Shown here: positions 54,840 through 64,000 of the stretch, piece after piece | Layout of the letters: each line of letters starts with the position of its first letter | How positions within the stretch are numbered: the first letter of the stretch is position 1 | Assembly (NCBI GenBank): GCA_933207985.1 | Contig: OW240917.1 | Coordinates: 107,067,986 to 107,131,985, forward strand | From: Pelobates cultripes | Lineage: Eukaryota; Chordata; Amphibia; Anura; Pelobatidae | Length of the DNA stretch: 64,000 bases | Direction of reading: 5' to 3' | Position numbers and translations under genes: made by a program | The notes under the pieces: model-generated | Databases searched by the model: none | Seen by the model: the letters and a program-made list of their open reading frames with translations, nothing else | What the model was told of the DNA's origin: nothing

Positions 54840-57340
54840 TATGCTTAAGCAAATGTTTTGGTGGTTTGTAAATGTTGATGGACATTGTTTTAAGAATGAG
54901 GAATTCATTAACTAAACAGTGAGTTCATTCTGTCAAGAACTGATTTGCAAAAGAATAGACCAAAATAACAGTTACAAAAAAACAGAAATTTGAGTCTTTT
55001 CAGCTCTGGGTATTCTGGCAAATTACACCACTACATCAGTTTGCCACAAACAGGCTATACGTAAGTAATCCCCCAAAATAAAGAAACAGCAATATATGAA
55101 AAGCCATTCTTAGACACATTTGATTTTTAAACAATGTAATAAACAATGAAATTGATAAATACCATGTTTGTCTATTCACCAGCTGTAAAGGCTGACAGTC
55201 ACGTTCTAAAACATTTATATTATTTTAATCATTAGGGTCACTGTGATGTTTTTTTCTCATTTATTAAGCTTTTATTTTCAAAGTACACTCCTCAAAGGCA
55301 CTTCGATCACAAAACAAAAATACATAGCAAGAAATGAACATGGCAATCTCAATACATTTCAGACATTTTATATTCATCCATCAGGATTTTATTTCTAAAT
55401 GATTAAAATCTGATCCATACAGCAAGCATTCCCTTTGTTAAGGCGCTGTCATATTTTATATGAAATAATACACTGTTATGTTTTTTAACAATCTTCAATG
55501 ACAGCATAAAATAATGATACTGTTCTCCTTTGAAACAAATATCATTTTTAACGTTTTCTCTGTTGATTCCAGTATCAAAGTTAGCTTGTGGATAGGTTAG
55601 GTTCTTTCTGTAATATCATTTAAAAAAAAAATGATAAGCACTTTATTTTGAAGAAAAAGAGAGTAAATTAACGATCATGTTGAGTGCTTTGATTACATGA
55701 ACATTGCCTCTCAAGGAGTAAAGTTCTAAGAATTCTTGCAAACAGATTCTAAATTAGATTCTCATACTTCATTCATTGCATCTTATGTAGGAAAATAGAT
55801 CAGTGTTTTGGAAAAGATTGGCAGTGAAATTAAGTAGAAGCGTCTTTACATAAATTGAAAGCACCTTTCTTTGCAAGTGTATCTTAAAGCTCATTATAGG
55901 TCTGCTTCTAGATGAAAGCAATTTAAATGTATAGGAGATAAATTACTAGTGGTTTTATACAGCAGTAAATATATTTTGCCTTGTTCTTAATTTGAATCTG
56001 AAAGTATGTATTTTCTAAAAATAATTATTTATCCTAAGATTATATTCATGTAAGGACATTCTTTGCAAATGATATTATACTGTATATAAATACTTACGAG
56101 GGTAGCCCATTTATTCTCCCTTAAATTGGTTCCATTTTGTTCTCAACTGATATATACAATCTATATAACACTGCATAAACCAAACATTGTTATAAGCAAG
56201 GAGCTAAAAAGACAATTGCAAATTTACACAATAAAATTTCAAAACTATTTAGGTCATTTATTTTCATACAAAATGAATTAAAATCTTTTAACTGCTGGCA
56301 GTACTCTTAATTTCACTAAAGTACACATAGACATTTTGTTATATAATTTTGCTGTATATTGGGTTACGTACCAAAACATGGATATCAAACGTTCATTTTT
56401 TTGTTTGTTTCTTTGTTTTTAAGAAAGATGTGCATTTATCAGTCTGCATATTCTGCAATTTAAATACTATTACATTATATACAGGTTTTTGTTTTGTTTT
56501 GTTTTTTTGTTAATCATGTTATATCTATAAAACCGTAAAATATAATTTTACACATAGTTTCAAAGCTATTTATATACAGACCATAAGTCTATATTTAACA
56601 AAATTAAGCTTTTTTTTCAATTATTTTCACGGTAGCCTCCATATCACACTTTCTCCACTGCTAAGCAAAGCGTACAATACTCCTCGGTGAATACAGCAAA
56701 TTATCATAAAATATAACATAGTTTTTTCCTTAATCTTGCTAAATTGTATTATTAAATCGAAGTAGAAGCAGCAACACTGATGCATATCTATTTTTCCAAA
56801 TTTGCTCAGACCTAGCTACTTCAAATCCCTTGACATGTGTTATATATTTTATGATGTAATTTTAGGAACATTATATAAAATAATTGAGTCCATAGTTACA
56901 GTGCATTTGTTTTCTTTGCATTTTATACATGGGCAACATGATGTGTTTCTATCATGTACTATCTCATAAATAACAGCATTGGAAGTAACCATGGAAACTG
57001 TCGAGAAACACTCTGATGCTTTTCTGTTACTTTAAACAACAAAAGTATTAGCGGTAAATAATAACCTGCGATGTTTCTAATGACAATCTGAAGTCTAAAT
57101 GTATGATAAGAGATGTAAAGATAATGATCATACCTTATACCATTAATATTAAGTTTCTCCATTGCACAACATCATTGATTAAAATAGCAATTTCATGTGT
57201 TCCTATAAGGCATTTATATTGATTAAAGTTTGTCTACAGAACTGTTTTTCTCCATTGAACTGTATTAATGTACTGCACAAAGACATAATTAATTAAATGG
57301 TGGTACTCTATAGTCTTTTCTGTCTGAAATTTCCTTCAAC
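54840..57340. other. AT-rich DNA with no recognisable gene
   Basis: The section is very AT-rich with T-runs and no element ends. It could contain conserved non-coding or UTR sequence, but nothing in it shows this directly. Confidence 0.4.
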
Positions 57341-57348
57341 CTCTAGAG

Positions 57349-57607
57349 CAGGGACAGACAGCCTTCTGCACTCCAGATGTCATGGACTACATCAGGCATA
57401 GGCAACCTTTGGAACTCCAGATGTTTTGGACTTCACCTCCCATGATGCTTTGCCACCAATATGGGGATGTAATCCACATCTGGAGTGCTGAAGGTTGCCT
57501 ATCCATGGACTACATCTTCCCTGAACCTTTGCCAGCATTATGGTTGTAAGAGCATTATGGGAGATTTAATCCACAACATCTGGAGTGTGAGAAGTTTCCT
57601 AAGCCTG
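57349..57607. mobile_element. hAT MITE (outer) interrupted by a related MITE
   Basis: The ends CAGGGACAGACAGCCTTCTG and AGAAGTTTCCTAAGCCTG are degenerate inverses, flanked by CTCTAGAG (57341-57348) and CTCTAGGG (57608-57615). Sub-terminal CACTCCAGATGT and ACATCTGGAGTG pair exactly. Confidence 0.75.
57393..57507. mobile_element. hAT MITE (inner), nested
   Basis: This 115-bp element has a CAGGCATAGGCAACCTT left end and AAGGTTGCCTATCCATG right end, and a perfect 8-bp duplication GACTACAT (57385-57392 and 57508-57515). It is closely related to the element it has entered. Confidence 0.85.
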
Positions 57608-57615
57608 CTCTAGGG

Positions 57616-60188
57616 ACTGCAAGAATAATTTTTTTTATTGTTTTAGGAATAGAAGCATATACAAGGGTCAAGGGCACAACTGCGGTTTTACTCCAGTAAT
57701 TAAGAGGAATATGGTATGTACATACAAAACAACTTGGTTACTTATTTTAGAAGAAGAAGAAATGGCCAGTACCCTCATTTTAAAGTCCTATTGTTGACAG
57801 CCCAGACATTTTCTAATTTTTGTACATACAGATTTCCAGCTGGTGGAATACTTGTCCACTACATTTTTGCCGACTGAAGAATATTGTTCCAGTAATTATA
57901 CTAAGCATCTTGGTATGTACTTAGTTATAAAGAGTGAACATATACTCTAAATGTGAATGCATACTCCCTAGCGTAATATCATTGCAATCAACTTTTATGA
58001 GGCTACCGTTGCCATTTGAGGTCACCAAAAAGTGATTCTTTTTTAAATCAGGAAATCTATAGATTAAATTGCCTTTAGAGATCTTAACACTAATTTGCTA
58101 TAGGTCATGTAAACAAGACTAGTCTTTCTTCCTGATCTCTCATCCGGTGAATAGTGCAGGTTTGACGATAAAAAAAGAGTAGAAATAGAACGCTATTGTT
58201 AAAATGTATCTAGAAGTGGGATATGTCTATCTTTAATATCATTCTACTTGATCTGAATCCCAGCTATCAACTGCAGAATAATATGCATGCAATGCATTTG
58301 AAGAGTTAAAATATCAATGTTGCATAGGATGAAGCATTAAAATAACCACAATAAGTCTATGAAGTATTTTCAATCCATCATATGTAATTTTATATTAATT
58401 ATAGTAGCAGTTCTGACTAAATTACATGAAATGAACCATGAATTATGTATATCACATTCTGTAAAAGTGATATAACGAGGTGAGCAAATGCGTTTTCTGC
58501 CACCATATAAGATCACTGTAAGAATTCCCCATAAATTAAAGTTTGTAAATCTATAACATCTAAACAAGTGATATGGATGAGGTAATTGATCATATATACC
58601 AACACCTGCATCATGATATCATGTTATGTCTTTTTGATAAATGTAGTATTGTAGGGTCTGTCCACTAAAGGTGTCTTTACAACAGACTTGCATAAAATAG
58701 AGCTACTGAGCTGTCTAGACTTATTTAACCATCTACAATCAAAATCTCCATAACCGTCTAAAATCAATATCTTCAAGTCACTATTGACAAAGGTCCCCAA
58801 GTATAAATCACACAGAGTGCCTGAATTAGTTACATTTAGGTCATGTTTGAAAATAGTTTTCTATTCATGAATAGCAAGATAGCTATTCACTAAACAACAA
58901 ATGTCTTAGGGATCTCCTATCACCTAAAGTGCCCTATTAAATGGTACTCTCTCCTTCCTCCATGTGCAATTGGGGTGTGAATTAAAGGAGCAAAAAGTCC
59001 TTATCTCCCAAGTGGTAGGAATTGAGCATTTTAAATCCTGCATACAAGATCAGAACATGTGCAATTATCCTCTCCATTCCCAATTCCAACACCTGATGTA
59101 CAGCAAGACATGCCATAATACTAACTTGTTTAAGTATCCAGAGGCTGAATATAAGTTATAGGAAGCAGACGGTGTCCCCACTTAATAAAAAGTCTCACAA
59201 ATACCACATGAGTAGACTAGTGGGTGCTATGAAGAAGAAAACGCACTTATTCATGATTGCTCCTGGGCTGCTACCAGCAACAACTCAAGGCAGAAGGCAA
59301 GACCAAGTCTCTAGACTGAAACAGAATTTACTAGAAAAGGACATTTAAAAAGTACTTTTGGAAAGAGCTTATGAAAAAGTGGTATTAAAAGGAAGGACAC
59401 TATCCTAAATTATAGAGTTAAAATAAATATTTTAGTGAATAATCCCCTAAATATTTTTATACGTTTTATGAGGTATTTTAGTTATATTGTTTTTTAATAG
59501 TGTAGTATTGTACTATAATATGAAGATTAACAGGATAGGATGGTTGATGGAGACCTTCTCCCCTCATCTTCCCTCATAGCAAGAATTTTATAACAATTTT
59601 GGAAGGTTCTTCATGGACGTATTTGGATAGATGCTTTAAGTAAACAGTGAGAAAGCCCAGTTCTTTGGGTTAAACACAGTAAGGCTCTTTGAAGGACTTG
59701 GTAGCAGAGACTGGAACTATACAGTTGTTGATTTTGATGTTTTAGCACACATATTGCCTTCTGTCTGGACTCGTTGTTAGAAGATAGCTCAGAAGCCATC
59801 ATAGAGGAGAGATTACTGTTGTATATCACTCACTACTGTACTCATACTGTATTTAAAAGTGTAGGGTCACAGGCTGCACAGCCTAGGGTGAATACTCAAA
59901 TACTGTGTTTGTACAAGTTTTTATTAAGCCTCACGTTTATAATATGCGTTATATTTGGTAAATAAACAACAGTTTTATGCAATGCTGTTTTTTTTCTGTT
60001 TTATCCAAGGTATCACTACATTGTTTTTTTCCTGAATATGGTTGCCTTTTATTGGGTATAGTAACGGAATTAAATGTTTTGATCAAAGGCTGCAGTTCAT
60101 AAAAGTTGCCAAACAGACTTTGTTATGCTCTGCCATCCTCTGCAAAAAGACTGCTAGCAAATAAGGAAAATATTTTTAAAAATAAAAT
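57616..60188. other. AT-rich DNA with no recognisable gene
   Basis: No exon, element end or tandem repeat of note was seen on either strand. Confidence 0.4.
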
Positions 60189-60590
60189 ACATAGAAACAT
60201 AGAATGTGACGGCAGATAAGAACCATTCGGCCCATCTAGTCTGCCCAATTTTCTAAATACTTTCATTAGTCCCTAGTCTTATCTTATAGTTAGGATAGCC
60301 TTATGCCTATCCCACGCATGCTTAAACTCCTTTACTGTGTTAACCTCTACCACTTCAGCTGGAAGGCTATTCCATGCATCCACTACCCTCTCAGTAAAGT
60401 AATACTTCCTGATGTTATCTTAAACCTTTGCCCCTCTTATTTAAGACTATGTCCTCTTGTTGTGGTAGTTTTTCTTCTTTTAAATATAGTCTCCTCCTTT
60501 ACTGTGTTGATTCCATTTATGTATTTAAATGTTTCTATCATATCCCCCCTGTCTCATCTTTCCTCCAATACAAATGGTATATTACATACA
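60189..60590 (-). pseudogene. CR1 LINE 3' end, minus strand
   Basis: ACATAGAATGTGACGGCAGA and CATTCGGCCCATCTAGTCTG are the reverse complement of the CR1 3' terminus also seen at about 36.95-37.00 kb. The following bases match the last coding part (AACTCCTTTACTGTGTTAAC, GGAAGGCTATTCCATGCATC). It is 5' truncated to about 400 bp and inverted relative to the 36-kb copy. Confidence 0.85.
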
Positions 60591-60599
60591 GACTAACAG

Positions 60600-63411
60600 A
60601 CTGCCATAGTTATATATATTTATATTTATTACAGTGAGGTACTGACAAAAGGTGTTGCAGTTTTATGTTTTGGACTTTCAGGGAGGTTCATGTTTGATGT
60701 TTTAGCTGCTTGGATACACCTCAGTATATTGTTTTTAGTAACTACTATTTTTCACCTTTTTTTCTGTGTGCTTTTCCTTTTAATACAGATGGGGAAATTA
60801 CACACCGTTATGTGATCTCCCTTGGACATTAAGAAGTCTGGGAGAAAGCTCTGCTACACACGATGTGGGGTAAAAACGGACAACTGAGCAAACTAATCTA
60901 GTTGCTAGCAGTTTTTTCTATCTTCATACAGCCACAAATGGTGTGCGGCATGGTGAGAAAGATGTGATATAAACAGGAATTTTTTAGCATGTTGCCTTTT
61001 TTTTGAATTTATTTATTAGGTGTGTGGTTGTTAATTTGTGATTAGTTGAATATTTTTCAGGATCAGACATTTCAATGTTTCTTGACTCATCTCTCGTATC
61101 TCAGTTTACTGTTACACTACTCACTAGGTAATCAGCATGCCTTCTAAAAGTTATTTCAAGTTAATTTATGATTTTTCTTTTTTTTTATGTATGGTAACTA
61201 TTTTCCCAAGCTTGAACTCACCAGGCACAAATACATTATTACTGTAGGTTGTGCAATAATCACATCAAAACCTAAAATGTCTTCTTCTAAAAGAAATGTA
61301 TTAGGCTTAAATATATATTTAAACAAATACTATCACATTTTCATCAGTTTGAAAATGAAAACAATTAAAATGTAGATTTGCCACTAAAATGTAACGATTT
61401 TATATTGGATCAGAACAGCTGAAGATCCCGTGACATTCATACTGATCTAAAACAACTTTTTAAACCGCCTTTTCAAGTCAGTTGAAAAGTCAAACTTTAA
61501 TGGATAGACCCCTCAGGAAGTTTGTATGGTTTTTGTTTTTGTTTTGTTTTGTTTTATTGTATTGTATTGTGTTGTATTACATTGGAATTGACCTTATTGT
61601 GCATTAACTTCCTGCCAGTATTTTTTGGAACTTCCATATATTTTCTCGAGTGCCTTAGCTATGGTACTACTAGGTATATTTAGGACTGCTTAGACTGGGT
61701 TCTGCCTATGTAGTGCCATCACACTTAAGATACATGGCAAGAAATATGGAATGCTTGAAGATGGGATTTAAAAACAGCATATATACCTCTATAGTGCAAA
61801 TCTATCATCTCCCAGACATAAAAGAATACCATATAAATGCTGTGACATTTGAGAGTTATAATGTTTTAAAATTTGAAATGATGGCTGACATTTTACTGTA
61901 TACAAGTAGATTTAATGTATATGCAAAAATCTTACCATACCGAGGAATTATACACTTTGACATTTGGCAAATATAATTTGTTTGCTATTACATTGAAAAT
62001 AAAATGGAAATGTATGAACAACTCTGCATAAACCATAGCAAGATATTAATTTCCCACACTAATGACCAAAGAATGCAGTGGACAACAAACAATTGTCTGG
62101 ACATCATGTATTTTGCAAAATTAGTAAAAAAAAAAAAATAAATGTGAAAAGGTGCATTTACTCTTCGGTCAAATGTATTTTATTTTTATTCATTTAAACA
62201 ATCAACAGCTCCTGATGACTTGTTAATTATTTATACTTGCTAGTACAAAATTGTGGGTCAACATATTCTATGTAATTAGATATTTTTATTTTTGTGATAT
62301 TTCGCAATTTATGGATAGTTCAGTTTCCATATTTCATTACAGAATTTTGACTTATTTATGCTCTAAAGAAATGAACAGTCTGTAAAATATTAATAATTGT
62401 TACCAATAATAGTTTTTCAGCTTTGGAGATTATTTAGCAAAATGGATCAGAAAACTAAAGTTTATATTAGAATGTAGGATTTTCAAATGAAGAATAAATG
62501 CACATTTAATTATTAAGTAAAACAAAGATCTTTCTGTAGCATAGAATCTTATATTTCACTTATATTACATAAATCTAGAGCAGATGTTACCATACATGAC
62601 TTGTTGACAGCAATTAAATTGACAGTTTGTACTTAAATTGTGTTGGGTAAAATTAACTAGACTATTTGAGAATAAAACAAAGAAGAAAAAAGTTTATTTG
62701 ATCTTGAACAATGCTGTGTCTGATTATAACACCAAATGTTAAAGATTATGATGTACAGTAAAATTGTATTAATATTAAATGACACAATCGTATTTTATAT
62801 ATCTTTCTTCCCTATCAATCAAGTATATATTTGGCTTTGAAATACATAATTAATGATTTAACCCTTATGTTCCTCTTCATATATTTTTCTTTTTTTTTTC
62901 TTTTTTGTTATTTACAACCAGAATGGAAGCAATTTATTGAAAAGCCATTGTTTCCTTTTCGAAAATACCAAAAAATATTTTTTTTATGTTAAATGTTTTA
63001 TTTTTTTCTTATAAAATGTCACATCTTGATGCAGTTGATGTCAAGTGTGCTTAAGTCAATATGAATAAAGAGACTAACAACGGTGGCTTCAGAAACTGGT
63101 GTGTTGCCTGTACAATGACTCGTTAGATTACAGATCTTCCAATGTTAGCTGTGCATGTCAGTCAAGCTTCATCTTGAATTGGTGTAGAAAATTGAGTTGT
63201 GTTTTCTGTTTTATATTTTCTTTCTTTTTAATTTTTTTTCTATTTTCAACTAAGCATCCATTGTGTGAATCAAGATGAAATCCCAAGAACAAAAGACCCC
63301 TTGGTTGAAAAAAACAAACTTATTTCAAGATATCGGATGCCTCTTTCACCAGGTTGACAATAAACGCACAAGAAAGACCATTGTGTAAGGCACTCAAAAG
63401 GTTCTTATCAA
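60600..63411. other. AT-rich DNA; right part may be the 3' UTR of a minus-strand gene
   Basis: A GTTTTGTTTTG...TATTGTATTGTATTG repeat lies near 61530-61580. On the minus strand, AATAAAA occurs near 62996-63002, about 410 bases past the possible stop at 63412, and could be a polyadenylation signal. No other feature was recognised. Confidence 0.35.
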
Positions 63412-63566
63412 TCACGAGAGATCAGTCACACTGACATTCATTCTCATGCCAGGACTCACTGCATGCACTGCTTTTGGAAATTCTGGTGTATTAAAACGTC
63501 CATTTTCCCAGCACTTCCTGTAATTGACAGCCTTGCCTTGTTCCTCATGACATCACTCAAGGATAT
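63412..63566 (-). CDS. Candidate terminal coding exon of an unidentified host gene
   Basis: On the minus strand a T-rich pyrimidine tract and CATTTAAG (AG at 63568-63567) give a good 3' splice site. From 63566 the frame reads ISLSDVMRNKARLSITGS and continues to a stop at 63458-63456. From about codon 18 another frame reads ENGRFNTPEFPKAVHAVSPG then MRMNVSVTDLS and stops at 63414-63412. The second reading looks more protein-like, so a single missing base near 63508-63512 is suspected, as mutation or sequence error. I cannot name the gene. It could equally be a decayed alternative last exon. Confidence 0.4.
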
Positions 63567-64000
63567 CTTAAATGTAAAGGAAAGAAAAAAATGAAATATA
63601 ATACAATGTGAATACTCACTGTTATGAGACACAGACAGGTAAACACTAGATGCAGAACGTTTGTTATGTGAATGTTTTGAAGAACACTGGAGAAATGAAT
63701 TACAAGCATGCTGAACAAATGTTGTGACCTTATTTAGTTAGTCTCATTCAGCATGTGTTTAGAAATTAATTACTGGCACACCATTCAGCAAACCGACTGA
63801 TCATTTTATCTCATGGTATCAAAAAATTTGATTTGATATGAAAACTCAATGAATGAAAACGGCAATGAACTGATGCAACCTTCATCCTAGTTTATAAGAT
63901 GATAGTTTTAAGGCACAACAATAAAACTAAGCGTGCACTTTGATGTTTTAGAAGAACCTAATTCATACCCCCTAGATTTTAACACTTTCGATTCCATACA
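63567..64000. other. AT-rich DNA upstream of the candidate exon
   Basis: If the exon is real this is intron on the minus strand. No other exon was recognised before the window ends. Confidence 0.4.

Overview
The window reads as vertebrate, most likely amphibian (anuran), nuclear DNA. It is AT-rich, almost free of host coding sequence and packed with transposable elements typical of frog genomes: L1-clade LINEs, a CR1 LINE, a tyrosine-recombinase (YR; DIRS/Ngaro-like) retrotransposon, a sushi-type Ty3/Gypsy element with a chromodomain, hAT elements with 8-bp target duplications, and many short elements flanked by TTAA. No rRNA, tRNA, CRISPR array or bacterial feature was seen. The organism call is inferred from the repeat content, not from a host gene.

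Layout. 0-5.3 kb: a small hAT element, an inverted copy of its interior and a TTAA element in otherwise plain DNA. 5.36-9.80 kb: an L1-clade LINE on the minus strand with an 18-bp target duplication; its ORF2 is broken only by an 11-base deletion. 11.54-29.66 kb: one large nest. The outer shell is a non-coding YR-element relic. It holds a solo sushi-type LTR (12.26-12.76 kb) and a hAT-bounded block (13.45-26.12 kb) whose ends carry a perfect 8-bp duplication. Inside that block are a second L1 copy, a YR retrotransposon with gag, RT/RNase H and a YR gene with all catalytic residues, the 5' half of a CR1 LINE with an intact esterase-type ORF1, two oppositely oriented GC-rich hAT elements with minisatellites, and two 100-base assembly gaps. 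29.7-47.7 kb: MITEs, a complex inverted/direct repeat flanked by TA tracts, a CR1 3' end, a minisatellite-bearing element with TAGACATGTGCA-type ends, and a 2.2-kb TTAA-flanked element with two long hairpins. 47.73-53.27 kb: a nearly intact, recently inserted sushi-type Gypsy element with LTRs almost identical to each other, broken by one stop and one frameshift. 53.3-64.0 kb: mostly plain AT-rich DNA with a MITE-in-MITE, a CR1 3' end and one candidate terminal exon of a host gene on the minus strand near 63.4-63.6 kb.

How the parts work together. Gypsy shows three coupled expression signals: a TATA-like box that places the transcript start on a motif complementary to the primer-binding region (self-priming), an in-phase GGGAAAC slippery heptamer joining gag to pol, and a polypurine tract inside the pol frame. 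The YR element shows the B1-A2-B2 half of the split-direct-repeat arrangement expected of Ngaro/PAT-type elements. I found no evidence of a wholly new gene system. The most informative material is the nesting order, the YR element termini and the Gypsy control signals.
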